Assembly: GCF_910592395.1 (NCBI RefSeq)
Contig: NC_088308.1
Location: 22,457,501-22,521,500 of the forward strand
Origin: Lineus longissimus
Lineage: Eukaryota > Nemertea > Pilidiophora > Heteronemertea > Lineidae
Direction of reading: 5' to 3'
DNA: 64,000 nucleotides
Below, one piece after another: positions 42,401-57,400 of the stretch. The notes beneath the pieces are model-generated. The model worked only from the letters and a program-made list of their open reading frames with translations. It made no database searches and was not told where the DNA came from. Both the position numbers and the translations under genes were made by a program. Numbering within the stretch: the first letter of the stretch is position 1; every line of letters starts with the position of its first letter.

Positions 42401-45400
42401 TGAGTCCTCCGCCTTGCTTCACAAACTCCTCCAGCATCATTTTCAAGTCGCCGAGCTCCTCGAATGTGGCATTGGCCTGAAATTGCAAAATATACATAAA
42501 CAATTTGCGTCAAGCCATAAAAGTTTAATGCCGTTCGCCACCGATATAATATTCGCTTTTGAAAATGCCAGATGTCACCACGTGCTGTAAACCCTATTCA
42601 AATCTTGGCATCTCTAAATGAAGAAGAAGAGAAATCTTGTGGACCTGTGACAAACCACTACATGCTTCTTACGTAGGCCTACAGTGCGAATTATAAGCCT
42701 GGAGGAAAATTGTATGGAGCAGTGATACATGGCATTGTGTCCATTTTCTATTTGCTCTAACTAATCATATCAATTCTGACCTGCTTCATAATCTGCCTTG
42801 TCATCGGAGTATCTGGTGAATACGGGATCTTGCCAAGCATCAGCGGTTTGATGTATGCCCAAATGATGGAGCCACCCGGCATTGATCGAATGGTTTTGTA
42901 GATTTCGGCGCACGATTGACCTGAAAGGATTCGATTAGATTACGAATTTAGAGCAAACATAACCACCCAAGTGCTGCAAACCTTTTCTTCCCCAAAAGTT
43001 GTCACAAAGCGCCCTGGTCTAAGCTCATCGGCTTATCAAACCAGAGTTTATTGTCGATTTTTATTTGTAGTATGCAGAGTCTAGGAGCATTACTCATCCT
43101 GGTTCACTGCAAATAATGTGTAGCTGATAATGTCCCAGTTGACACTCAGCTCTCAACTCACAAAATTTCAATTCTAACAGCTGTTCTCATTTATTAAGTC
43201 CAAATAGTTACCTGGCAATTCGTTAAGTTCTTTCTGGTACTGTGGAGACGATGTGTCCGTTTCCCCAATGCTGTCAGCAATTCCAAACTCGTCTTTGAAC
43301 GACATGGCATCGGGGCTGCCACACAACATCTCGCTCATCATAGACATGACGCCAGCTGAAAGTATCATTTTTGACATGTACAGTCCAAGTCACAAATGAC
43401 ATTGGCTTGCTTTGCGTCAGTGACGTGCAAAGTAAGCATGCCAATGACACACCAGTGACACGCTTATCTCCCTATGTTTCGTGTTTAAAACGTCAGGCGA
43501 TGGGTTGCCCGTCAATGACGCGATTTACGGGATTTCAATTGTGATTTGGACTGTAATAATAATAAACTGCATGCTGCAGCTATGGTAGTCAAATGACATC
43601 CCTCAATCGCAATCAGTCCTTTGCATTTGTTTGCAGGTTTTAAAATTGCAATATAAAGGCGATTGATTCCAAAAGTTAACGACAATTACCAAAAAGACAG
43701 AGAGAGAAGTAAAGTAATTTCAAAAGGTGAATGAGGAAACAGATGAAAAGGAAAGTCCTGATTCTATTGGCTGTGATGCTGTGGGAAAAATAGTAGGAAA
43801 TGCAACTGATTCCAAAGGATATGACAATTACAGAGGGAAAACTAGTAATTCCATAAGAAAGGGTTTGAGTAAGTGATCCCCAGGTTGGGGACAGGTATAG
43901 TTTTCTTGCAGGAGCAACTGCGGCGGGAAAATGCCAAGTGGAAACAGACCTTGAGGTATAATGTAAACCCGGAAACGATCGCATACTTTCTTTTTTTCGT
44001 TTTTCTGATATTCGTGAAAATATATGACCACAAAAAAAAAACCAAATTGAATTACCGTTACAAGTTTGTCAACTTAAAGTATGCTAACATTGCAATTTCA
44101 CAAAACCGCGAAATAAAATGGCGGCGAATGTTTCCAGGTATACAGTACAGGCAAACAAGAGGATTAGAAAAGATGAGAAGCAACATGCAAGAGGACACGT
44201 GAAACTCACAAGACTCAGGCTCAGACTCGGGTGCTGTTTCTGAAATGGAAGTTTTAGCTATGAAGCCTAAAAACCAATTCTTACAGTGCGCCTCAAAAAA
44301 GTTTTCCAGATTATCAATCAATCACCTAACTTCATCAGGCCAAGACAATGCTGATTTAACTATAACTATTCACAGTACCATTAGTTGTTCATTTCACTTG
44401 ATCTTCCATTGTGCATTTCTTTGTGTACTAACTTTGAACAAAATCTATTGCACTCAATGCTAGGACTATTATCTGGTAAACAAGCACTATCTACTGCTCC
44501 AAATCTTGCAGTTGAAAACAATCACGCTGAAATTACTGGGCAGCCCCGCAGATGAAACCTTTCTTTCATTTTAACTACCGCCTTGATGTAAGATATACGA
44601 ATTAAGCAAAGCATTTGATTATATAAACTACTGTACTAGCAATTAATGAAGCAACACAAATAAAGTTGGTCCAATACTTACGTTTAGCAGTAGCTGGCCC
44701 GCCTGGCGAAACCTGTCCGCTTGCCTTGCCTGGGATACTGGGCAGAGCTTTGGTGAATTCCGACAGCTCTTGTAGATATTTCTCCAGCTGGTCTGTCAAT
44801 GGTTTCAGTTTCTCCATGGTGTCCTTGATTCCATCCATGCTAACATTTCCCTCCTTGAACAATTGGTCAGCGGTCATGGTCACGTACTGAAGTTGCAAAA
44901 GTGACTCTGTGTAAGTTTATCTCATAAGAAAGAGCTACAAATATGCAATTACTGATAATGTAACAGCAGACCAAAAGGCGGCACTGAGGCATACAGTCCA
45001 TTAAACATCACTTATTACCCTTCATTCCCAACAAATGAAAGAATCTTATTAACTTACCGTTTTGATGAGTTCTCCAATATCCAACTCGACGATCAACTTC
45101 TCCATGACCTCAGCAGTCTTGTTTGCATTCATGGAGCACAGAGCGCTGGTAATGTCACTTGCTTTCACGGTGGACGCTTTGTCCAATGTCATCAGCTTCG
45201 TCAGCTTGACAGGGTCACAGAAGTAGGCCGTGATGTTCTTCTTGACCACGAGTTCCATCTGAAAATGCAGAATGGAACCAATGATTTTCCCCAAGATTCA
45301 ACGGGCTTCACAAATAAACACGCAGGCCAAATTGACCGGTAGGGCCTTGATGCGCTTTACAATGTTCCTTATGTCACGTTATGTATATTTATGTATATTT

Positions 45401-48400
45401 AGTAGGAAAGAATATCTGCAAGTTCCGTGAAAAATCAAACAGAAAAATTTTTCATTTACCTCCAAGAACGAGAAGCTGGAATTGAGAAGAGCCTTGGTCA
45501 CGTCTGGTGTCATTCCAATTTCCTTGATCAGGTAATTAGCAAAGGCTTCGTCATCCTTGATCAAGTCACTCATACGTACTGAAAGACAGGGAGAAAAGTT
45601 ATGGATTAGAAGGATGAAAAACTGTAAACCCCCAAGTTTTTGCACCTCCTCAAAAACTTAACTTCAAACTGGTACAAGAAGATTGAAAACCACAGTTTTT
45701 TTCATTTCAAGAGATTAGGCAAATCACCAATAGAAAATGCATTAGGACAGCAAAGTTCAATGCTTGACACTTACCATTGAACATGAACTTGAAGAGTTTG
45801 AGATCGCGGAGACCATTGGCAAACTTGGCCACGTCTTTCACGAGTTGTTTTGTCTCTGGTGTGGTTGCAAACACTTCAAACTCTCTGATAAGGGCCACAA
45901 GACTGAAAGAGAATAATGGTTGAGATGTAAGAGAGGTCACAACACCTGTCTATCTTCAGCCTATCCAAGCACTTAAAGGGGGACAATCGGCAGGAGCCAG
46001 GTAGGCAATATAAAGTTACACAACAGCACCAATAGGGGTCTTTCCTATCTCACTGTACATCGAGAGTTTTCAGGCTGGTAAAACAATTGTACTGTTTTGG
46101 TGCTGCTGTTTCACATAGGCTTCGATTTCAGATATCTATCAAGCAGCGTAGGTCTTTAGTATTATAAAGCAGCACAAAATAAGTTCCACTTACCTGTCAA
46201 ATATTTTCTCTGGCGTACCGTCCAGCATCAATTCTTGGATCTTGGGAAGCATTTTGATTATCTTGTCAATGTCAAATGGCATCACCATATCCACCAGCTC
46301 AAACAAACTTGAACCGTATCGGACGATGTCAGAAATGTGTACAACAATCTCGTCCAACCAGTCGGATGCAACAACACCTGGATTATTTGATCCGCCAATC
46401 TGAAGTAGAGAAAATTTTACTTTTAAAGGGGCTCGCCATTTGTATTTACTGGTACAGTCCAAGTCACAAATGACATCTGTCCTGCTTCGCGTGATTGATG
46501 CACAACGAACGTGTGATTTGCGCTCCAATGACGCACCAGTGAAGCGCTCTATATCTCTCTCTTTTGCAGATATTATGCATCACCTATCAAAAGAGTAGAC
46601 AAAAAGAACTAGCACTGCAGCCTGTGCAGATTATCAGCTTTATAGGCCATTTGACCTACTTACCACGATAGCAATCTTAGCCAGGTTGAGCCCATTCCTG
46701 AGCTGGGAGATGCTGAAATTCTGGGCCGCCGAACACAGCTGGCTGCTCAGGACAACAAAGTCCAACTTAAAGACTGCGGGCACATTGATGTGTTTTGAAA
46801 GTTCGGCAGGGGAACAAAAGATAGCTTTCATTTCTGCGTCGGAGATATTTTCAAACTTGCTCTGAAATAGAAAACACCCGCATTTTCATTCAATTGTGTC
46901 ATTGTGGGTATGAACACACACAGCGTCTGCGGACATCTCGGCGTAAAATTCTAAATGCGGAGCAAGGCCCTGACTGATGAAAGTGAACACTCAAAAGCAT
47001 AACAAGTTGGAAAGATAAAACCTACCACGTCCAAGTTGATTGTTGACTGGAGGATGATGTTGACCATTTCTGGTGTGACTTTAGCAATGTTCAGCAGGGT
47101 GTCGGTTATATTCATGTCCTTCTTGAAGATATCCATTATCTTCATAGCAACTGGAATAAAATTTGGTAGACTTATATAGCATTTTACGAAGACTTACAGC
47201 CAAAAGGTCCCACTATCGTGGAGAGTGGAGCATACTAAAAGAGACACTACTGTTAGTAAGACACCATACTCGGGGTAGCGTGGTGACACAATGGTTGAGC
47301 CTCATCCTTGTGGGAGATCAAAACAATGACCACTTACCAGGCTGTTGTCGCAAGATTCCGCTGATGACTGCGTCAATGATGGCGCCAACCTCACTAGAGT
47401 TCGTATTGAAGAGGTCCTCGTTTATGACGGTCTGGAACTCCAACATCAGGCTGAAGAAGCTGAAGAGACACAGGAGAATACCATGAGTATCCATTCGTCA
47501 TTTATGCCCAATTGAAATTACTGTTACCGGGTTGTCAAAATGCTGAGTTAGATGTTTGCAAAAGTTTCAATTTAACAAAACCACGGAAAAAAATGGCCCA
47601 AATATTTCTGGGTTTTCAGCAGGTTCCGACTTAAAACTTACCCTTGGACATCCTTGATTGATGCAAAGTTCTTTGTAAAGAAATCTTCCACGCATTTCGT
47701 AATCTTCTGATTGTTCTGCACGCCGTTTAAGAGCAGTTTATCAAATGTTTCATAGATGGAGTTGCCTGCATTAATTGACCGACTGCACTGGAATGACTCG
47801 GTGATCTCACCATTGAAGACTTTCATCACCTGAAATGCAACTCATGGCTTAGTTTTTGAAGTCAGAGCAATTTAGAATTGATTGTACTTTTGGTGCTACT
47901 ACAGTGGGCAACTGGCACTACTAGTTGGCACCTGGTGATAATACAGTGGGCACCCCATACTACTACAGTGGGCACCCCATACTACTACAGTGGGCACCTG
48001 GTGATAATACAGTGGGCACCCCGTACTACTACAGTGGGCACCTGGTGATAATACAGTGGGCACCCCGTACTACTACAGTGGGCACCTGGTGATAATACAG
48101 TGGGCACCCCGTACTACTACAGTGGGCACCTGGTGATAATACAGTGGGCACCCCATACTACTACAGTGGGCACCTGGTGATAATACAGTGGGCACCCCAT
48201 ACTACTACAGTGGGCACCTGGTGATAATACAGTGGGCACCCCATACTACTACAGTGGGCACCTGGTGTTACTACAGTGGGCACCATGGGGGTCTATTGGC
48301 CGAGCGACTCCATCTTCGAACAGAGAGAAGTTCATCACATGTTGTTCAAGTTTCTTGGACCAGACCCCTCCTTTATGATAGTCAAACACATTCTGTTCTT

Positions 48401-51400
48401 TCAAACACATTCTGTTCTTTCAAACACATTCTGTTCTTTCAAACACATTCTGTTCTTTCAAACACATTCTGTTCTTTCAAACACATTCTGTTCTTTAAAG
48501 TATAAATCACATAATTTACCAAGTTTTGGAAGAAATAAAATCAAATGAAAAACTTACCTTTGTAATGCTCTGAACAATGTTCATATCAGCGAACTTCCTC
48601 AAAACATTTGTGATGCTTGATCCTTGGGCCGTGCATATCTCGGGCTCTAGTCCCACCAGGCCCTTGAGCAAGTCACTTGCCACCTCCATTCCAAGTTGAA
48701 TAGTCACGTCAAATGGTCTGGCCTCCTTGAACCAAGCCTCATTCAGTAAAGCTTGCGTTGCGTCACACATTCGGCCGAAGCTAACAAATAGAAATTAAAG
48801 GGTACATCATCGTTATCATCATCATGATCAATTTGGCTCTGTGACCCACACTTGGGCCTTCACCATGCCACAACATAATGTTAATTAGACTTGGTGAAAA
48901 TGGTGTTTAGATTAAGTGCCATGACTGTTGGGCACCAGAAGGCATTACTGGCCTTGAGACTTCATCTTTCAGTAAGGGAAGGAGAGCACTTGTCAGTCCC
49001 AAGGATGTCCTCAATAGAGAGGTTCTACTGTACAATGATATTACCACTTACTTTGTCGAAGACTGCTGTAACATCACAGCGAGGGCAGTCTCAATTGTTC
49101 GGAAATATTTCTGAAATTCGGCACTGGTGTCACCAGGAATGAAAATGGTCATAAGATTTATGCTCTGTACGAATGTGCGAATCTGCGTGACGAAGTATTC
49201 GAATGGATTTTTATCCATTGGCGTGGTGGGGTTGGTGCCAGTGAGACGTTCAATCTGAAAAACGCAATATTAATTTTCAATTAGCCTACTGTAAACTTTA
49301 AAGGGGTATACCCTTCGTATTGACTGGAAAAGTGAAATACAGTTATAAACAATGCTAGTGTAATTGAAATGGTCCATCTTATTTACCTCTTTGACAAGAG
49401 ACTCGATGTTCAACAGTGACATGAATTGCTGTAATCCTAACTTGTTGTTCTTGAAGGACGCACACATCACTTGCTGCAGTTTGGCCGCATCCATTGAGGC
49501 AGGATACTGGAAGGTGGCGCTGAAGAGCGTGGCGTTGCAGAAGTACTCCTCAGCTTTGTTACCCGCTTGGAGCAACTCGAGGTACTAGAAGAGAAAGAAC
49601 ATATCAGCATTGAGTATTGTCCTCTTTGTGATAAATTCTGCCCTGTAAAGTTATACATTTTTTAACTTCATTAGTTTTAACAATGTAATGATACATACTT
49701 GGTATTAAGTAAAGTGACAATAAACTGACCTTTATCATAATCAGAAACACTTTTGACGATTCGAGACCCTCTAGCAAATTGTTTGTCTTTTCAGAAATGT
49801 CCCCCAATGCAGGAATGAATGGATGAAATTCCCCCTTTTTTTTACCTCCTGCCACTGTACGTCTCCAGCCGATACCTGGGGATCCCCAGGAAACACTTCT
49901 CCCCAGACCTTAGGGATTGCCCAGGGGCGTAAGATGTGATGACAGTGACTTTTTTCATTAGAGTCCTCAAGAACAACTGATTCTAAATGCGTACCTTTCG
50001 TGGCTCGACAACAGCGGTGAGAAACTCTGCAATATTGGCCTGGGAGATGTTTTGGGACAACGCATTTACTACCGCATCCTTATTCGGGAACAGATTCACC
50101 AGTTGTAGTTGCTTGCCACCATCTGAAAGGATAAACATTCCTTAGTCTTCATTACGTTTCTTAAAGTGAATTTTATATGATGAATACCATGGCCATCCCG
50201 CACCTAAGTCTGTATCAAAGCTATAATGCATCATCAAGTCTTTTGCGAGGAAGTGGTGTAGAGCTAGACCTTTAACTTGTTGTGAAACTCATGTAGACCT
50301 AGACCTTTAACTTGTTGTGAAACTCATGTAGAACTAGACATTTAACTTGTTGTGAAACTCATGTAGAACTAGACCTTTAACTTGTTGTGAAACTCATGCA
50401 GAGCTAGACCTTTAACTTGTTGTGAAACTCATGAAGAGCTAGACCTTCAACTTGTTGTGAAACTCATGTAGAGCTAGACCTTTAACTTGTTGTGAAACTC
50501 ATGTAGAGCTAGACCTTTAACTTGTTGTGAAACTCATGTAGGCCTAGACCTTTAACTTGTTGTGAAACTCATGTAGAGCTAGACCTTTAACTTGTTGTGA
50601 AACTCATGTAGAGCCAGACCTTTAACTTGTTGTGAAACTCATGTAGAGCTAAACCTTTAACTTGTTGTGAAACTCATGTAGAGCTAGACCTTTAACTTGT
50701 TGTGAAACTCATGTAGAACTAGGCCTTTACTCTTACCCTGGAGTTTGCCAAGCATTGTGTTGATGTATTCGGTAAATGTAGCAAACTCCTGCATGTATTT
50801 CTTCATCAGGTTCCAGAACTGCTGGTCACGGAGGAGAGGATCCATGAAGTTCAACAAGCTGAGGGTCCTGGAGGAATAGAAGAATTTCACGATGAAAGCT
50901 ACATCGGGACGATAGCCGCTAGGATAGACAAGAGGATAGCATCCTGAGTATGTCAGTACACAAATCAAATCCTGTGTATTCTGCCTCGGTTTTGGTCTAC
51001 ATTTTAGCTCCACCCTCGCGGTTTTGGTGCAACAACCAATACGGACAGTGAGGTATCAATTCCTTAAACCAAAAAGAAATTGAAAACTTACTGTGTTGTG
51101 ATTCCACTCTCGAGACTCTTTACGAATGCCTCCATCAGAGGTTTCCAGTAACTCTCATTGAAGCCAGGAATGAAACCAGGAGGAAGCTTCTGCACGTTTT
51201 TGAAAATCTCGGCGAGTTTCTTCAGGTCCCCCTCCATTTTTACCCAGTTGGCACTGGGCGTTGTTGGTAACACCGGCATAGTTGCATTCATCACAAGAAC
51301 CATCTGGAGCTGTAAGAAGACCATTTTATTGCGCATGCTACTATATATTTGTTTGGAAATTTTAAAGATTTTTGCCCAAATATTCATTTAGTAGCCTACC

Positions 51401-54400
51401 CTCTCATGTGAGCAGTTGTCGAATGCTACTGCGGTTGGTCACATGAGCACTCAGGAAACTGGAGTAGCATCAGTGAAAAGCAGAAGACATGCGAGGATTT
51501 GTTCAAGAATTAAATGCACCGGTATAGTTCTGGTGTATTCAGAATTGATAAGCAATTGAGCGTACCTTTGATGCGAGGTTGATTATTTCTCCTTGGCTGA
51601 TGTTCGCGCTCAACAAACCGTTAACCCATTGCGAGCCGTTCTTGTTGCACATGGCTCCACTCATGCTGGCCACGTCTAGGTAGGCGGGCGCATTGATCAG
51701 TTTGCGGAGGGCGGCCTCATTGCAAACCAGAGACTTAATGACGGGGTATCCGGAGAGTAACATGAACTGAAATGGAAACATGTCAAAGTAACATACAAGG
51801 ACATCAAAACGATAGATAACGGGCGATATGAATAAAGTCTAATAAATAGTTTCTCTTCAAATTTGACCAAGTTTACCCTCACCACTCAGTTCCAATATTG
51901 AAACCTGATGAAGTAACTCAGTCAGTGTGTTTCCAGTACTTACCTGGGGCGGTATCATAAAGTTGAATGTTAGCGCCAGGTTCTCGACTGTGTTCGTCGA
52001 CCACATGTTTTGAAAGAACGTATCGAGCGCCGTTGAGTTGGTCAGGAATTTCTCCAAGTCGAAGCCTTGGGCGGCCATAAATTCCAGGTTTTTGACGATG
52101 GAACTGATTTGCAGCTGCAGCATGACCATGAATCCGCCCATGCTCTGGTCCAGGGAGTTCAACATTGGGCCGAAGGTGGACACCAAGGACAGTAGTCTAA
52201 AAGTGGAAATATTTCATTATTAAAACATTATTTTTAAGAAGTAGGTTCAGTAAGATAATTAGCAAAGCAATTCCCTTGTTCGGCAACTACCGCCCTCAAT
52301 TCAAAAGAGTCAAATTTCCCACCGACAGCCCCAGTATTAAGGAGCCCAGACTGACCACATTCCCTTCAATCATATTGATTACAACAGGCTTATCCCTTAC
52401 TCAGGGCTTAACATTTTGGGCCCTGGCATACAGGAATCAAAACGAAAGTTCATTTACCTCGAAGGGTCCATTTTTCCCAATTCCTTCATGATGACATCAA
52501 AGTCAAGACCAGTCATGTTGAAAAGATTCTGGAGATCGGCACCAACTGTGGGTGGAACTTTGATGAGCTGGGCCAGCAGTTTATAGAACTTGTCGCTGTT
52601 TGTAACGATGTCGGTGAAATTGAAGGGCTTGGGTTGGGTTAGCTGGAAAAGGACGAGTTATTAAGAATGAGAACACTGGTGTTCCCTTAATCACAGTGTT
52701 CATTGTTAACAAATATGGTATTACTGTAGCCGGGTGGTTCTTTCTCGAGCTGGTGTTTACTCTCATGCAATCTCCATCGAATTTCCATAGCAACACACAT
52801 TCAGTCTCACTTCAAAGATGCCAGCATTGGTCCTATCTCTGAGTGGGGCGCCATGCCCTGATTTCTGGATATATCACTGCTCTACTTACCCCAGCCATTA
52901 ACTCATCAATCCTGAACTCATCCTTTAGCTCCTCCAGAATAGCAGTCGTGTTGGTACAGAGCTGGTTCTTGATGTACTGCTTGAGATTTCCTGTATAGTT
53001 TGCCGGCAGCTGTAGTAGGTCTGCGGCACTGCAGAGGGCGCCCTCAATTGTCATGCTCTTGTTGTTGACTGCTTGGATCAATGCCATCAACTGGAATAAG
53101 AAGAGCATTAACATACATAAGATTCAGATTTGATCAACCAAAGTAGCCACAACTGACGTGCTCAGAGCACACAGGATATAAGTGCAATTTTGAAAATAAG
53201 CAAAATATGGATTAAGTTTTTGGTTTTGGCCCCCTGGTGGCCAAGTTGAGAACCACACCTGACTTGCCTATGGCGACAAATAATGTGACAGGTGAAGTTA
53301 AGTGACTTGCGTATGGTGAACTGTTTTAAATAGATATGAACCAACTAACATAATTTTGACCCACCTTGTCAGGTTTGATTTCAGCATTGAGTGCTACAAT
53401 GACATCTTCTGTTTTCAGCTGCGCCTCCAGCAAGGAGCGGATCGATGTCATGTTACGGAAGAGAGAATCCAAAGTCAATGGTTGCGCTGGAAAGCAAAGT
53501 AAACATTAGAATAATTCTTCACCCGCATTTGCCCTAAATTAGTAGTGGAGTCTCACTGGGAATGTGATAACAATCGTTATAATACAAGACATTTGTATAA
53601 TGGCTTTCCAAGCCTGATCAAGAAGTGGTCATGAAACATAAGTCTTAAGCCGACTTTTGAAAGTGTAAATGTTTGTAGAGAGATTCACATGCAGGGAGAC
53701 CATTCCACAAAAAAGGAGCAGAGGATGAGATAAGTGTAGTAAAGCACCATAGAAGCCCTTTTATTCACACTTCGGAAGATTTGAGAATTATAGCAGGTTA
53801 CACATCAACCAAATCTGGATAAGAATCATGATCCTAGTTTCCACTAGAGCTATGGCATTCAAATAGAAACAGACTTTATTGTAGTTCCTTTCATTAGGTC
53901 CTTTCATCATACTCAAATCAAACTGATGACGTTTATATTGGATATTAGCTACTTACTTGTGAGTTGTGTGAGCCGCTGGTTCAGGTACTCCAAGTAGAAG
54001 TTTGCACCGTAGAGGAATTTCATCATGTCTTGGCTGACAGAGGAGTTTCCCATCATTGTGACCACAGTTTCAAGAAGATTCGCAATACTGAAAACCAGAG
54101 GGAAGCCATCACTAAAGCCCAACAGTATTGTATTGTACTCGCGTGGGAAGGTCTGCCAGATGTATTATATGCGCCGGTCACCGATCCAAAGGTTGACCGC
54201 ACTCAACGTTGCTTAACTTCCACTCTGGGGCCAACGCGCCAACCACTGGGCCATAAAGGAATTCCCTCATGGCCGGCGGGTTAAGACGTGCCATATACCT
54301 GGGGGTACTATACAAGTATAGAATTCATCTCGAGCAAAAACACTATGCTCGGCTTCCTTGTGGATTTACCATGGTGAAAATGAGACAGATTTTCCCTAAG

Positions 54401-57400
54401 GGATTACATTCCATAAGTACATGTAGTGTAGGATCTTTTTCTCAGCAAAACAATTAAGTAAATCAAGAATATTACTTTGGAAATACATGTAGATTTCTAA
54501 ACGTACTTTTGGTAATTATTGGCTCCCAGACTCGAATTCAACATCATTTGGAACCAGTTCTCAAATATTGGCCCGAGCTGCTGCGATGTGTTTAGGAAGT
54601 TTAGGATACTGCTGTCCAAGACGCCGGGCTCAGATGAGATCAATTGCATGAAGGTCTTGACGAGGTCGTAAGAATTCATGACGGTCGACGTCCAGTTGAG
54701 AGTGATTGGTCCTTGGATCTTTGACTGGAAAATAGAAGCAGATTATTTGCATTTATGATAGTTTCAAATATAACTGTCATATTATATCTTAGCATAGAGA
54801 CTTGAAGACGTCAAATTGCAACGAATAGAAAGAAAAATTGAGCACTGCAGACTTACCCATTGCACGAACTTCTGTATATCAAACTCTCGCGACAGTTCCT
54901 CTAACAAGATGGTCACATTGACATTGCAGATGGCTTTCTGTAGCTGGTCTATGCTGACACCTACGCTGGGTGAAAGGCTGAAATACTGGCTCAGACTGTT
55001 GGACGACTGGCAGAGTTGCTGGTCTAAGTCCGGCTGGCTGAGTAGAGCAAATAGCTGAAAGGGAAATACGAATGACGAATATGGCCTCTGCAAAAGGGGG
55101 GGGGAGAAGCCAGAAGGACTTTGCACACAAAGATCGTCTTCACACACAAAGGGTTAACATTCACGATTAAACTGCCCTTCAAGTTTCAAGGCACGAATGA
55201 TCGGCGACATTGTTTGCCAAAGCCCCTAATTTCCAAATGACAAATTCTTGAAATAAGAGTCAGAATTGATCTACCTTGTCCGTGTTGACCGTTGATGAAA
55301 GCAAAGCCTCGATCATGGCCGCATCGAGGTTCAGCACAGATCTTAGTAGTTCCTTGGTCCTGTTTGCGTTCTTCAGGATCTTCTCAAGCGTGATAGGCTG
55401 GCCTCCTGAAATTGAAAGAGATATTAGCGGATCGGGTCATCCTAAACAGGGTTCACCAGCGCCCACCAGGTCTAAAGTCATCAAAATAGAATCTAATGGG
55501 CATGAATGAAATAAGAAGGACTTTTCCCACATTTCCTGAACATTTCAAGATATTTGCACTTAAGATGAGAGCATCCAACAACCCGGTTACAGCCATCTTG
55601 GGTTCCACTTGAAGGAAGTGATTGGACTTCCCAAGTCAAAGTCAATGGAGGCTTGTGGTTTTGGATAACATCTCCCTTACCAAAGAGCGTTCATCCACTT
55701 GGGCACGAAGGTGCAGTTGATCCCACAGGTGTGAAGGGCAAAACATCCTGGAAGCAACAACTCATAAATTGGGATTCTTGCCCAACTGAATAGTCAGGAA
55801 TGACAGGCAGGGCACCGAAATGGCACTTCCAGCAACATCATTGATGTCACAAATAACTAGGTGGTCAGTGCAACCGATTAGCTTCGCGCAAAGAAACTGG
55901 TTTGTTCTTACCTGTGAATGCAACAAGCCTGTCCTTGATGACCTTCACAAAGTAGTCATAACTCTTGATGACAAACAGGAACTCTTGAGCAGTGGTGTCA
56001 TTCTTGGGTAGCAGCATTGGCAGAATGCTGTCAAGGGTCGCACCAATCCTGTAAGGAGAGTCAAAGGTATAGCAATTTTTGCGATGACAATTTTGCTGAA
56101 GTTGACTAGTATAACAAATGACAGGTGGGTCTATACTTACGAAGCAACGATACTGTCGACGGTGGGGTTGGCATACACAAGTCCGGCCTGCTCCAACTTC
56201 ATTACCCATTCAGTAAAGTTCCCAGTATACATGAAGAACTCCTGGACTGTAGGCAGCTTGATCGTGTTGGCTAACGTCATGAAGTTTTGAACAAGATGCT
56301 GGGCGTTCCTCAAGGTGGTCGTCCAGTTGAACGGGGCAGTGTAGTTTGGTCCAATCTTAGAGATCTGAAATCAAATGGAATTAATCAGGAACAGTAAAGT
56401 GTCACGATTTAAGATTAACAGCCAAGTAAATTCACTGAATTTTAGTCAGCTGCAATAAAGTTGGCACTTCACCGATGTATTAGTAAAATAAAATTAATCA
56501 AATAATCAATATTCAATAAGAAATTACACAAACCTCAGCCACGATTGCAGGATAGTTAATCTCCATCATCAGTTGTTGTAGAAGCACAGTTTCGTTGAAT
56601 GAACAGATGGTGGCAGCACTGCTCGGCTGCGACGAGTTCTTGACGGCGTCACATAGGAACTGCTTCAGGTCATTTGTTGTCTGGATCTGTGCAGCCTATG
56701 AGAAGACGGAATAGAATCGATTAAGCGTTTTACTTTTAGACAAAAATCACACCTATAGTTGGAATCTTTGGGCCAACAATTGCGCCTGAAGGCAGAATCT
56801 GTATTTTTCATCCCACAAATAAGCAAGTTTAATACACGTACAATAATTTACTTACCAAAAATGGATTGACCTTTTCCAACAGAACGGGGGTCAAAGCAAA
56901 CGTTGACGTTAGAAGCTTATGAACCTGGGGAGAGTTCTTGAACAGGTCTTTTATTGTCATGTTTGATGCTGTAAGAAAAGTACATATATTTTAATAGATT
57001 TGCAAGGAATGGAATGCAGAAACCCAATCAAGTTTCAACCCTCAATACCAATATCAATATCATGTCTCAATTAGCTGCTGAAATCATGTCCTTTATAGAG
57101 AGGTTCTGCTGTACTCGATTCCTTCGAATTTTGCCTTACCAGGTATATCCTTGATTTTATTATTCATCACATCCACAACAATGTTGATAACATTCAGATA
57201 ACCCTTAATAGTCCTCCAAATCGGGGTGTTCTCAAGCATAGCAGTCGCTTGTTCGAGAATTTTGGCAAACCTACAAAAACAGAAATAAAGTCAAACATCT
57301 AAGTGGAACTGAGAGTTCTGGTCTAATGTTGGGACTAACTATCCATACATCACTAATAGAACAGACACTGACCCCTGACCGCTGACATAAAATGCTCGTG

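Noticed and set aside
49730-49855. Possible extra exon ([21 protein letters not shown]...IMIK|GTCAG)
   Set aside because: Ends at a GT in phase 0 and would keep frame, but it lacks a pyrimidine-rich acceptor and does not match any module. Exons 49995-50122 and 49387-49584 join exactly as c to d in other units without it. Could be tested with cDNA.
54171-54220. 5S rRNA gene
   Set aside because: Only the internal promoter-like core is present; the flanking halves of 5S rRNA are missing and a tRNA-like segment precedes it, so it is a SINE.
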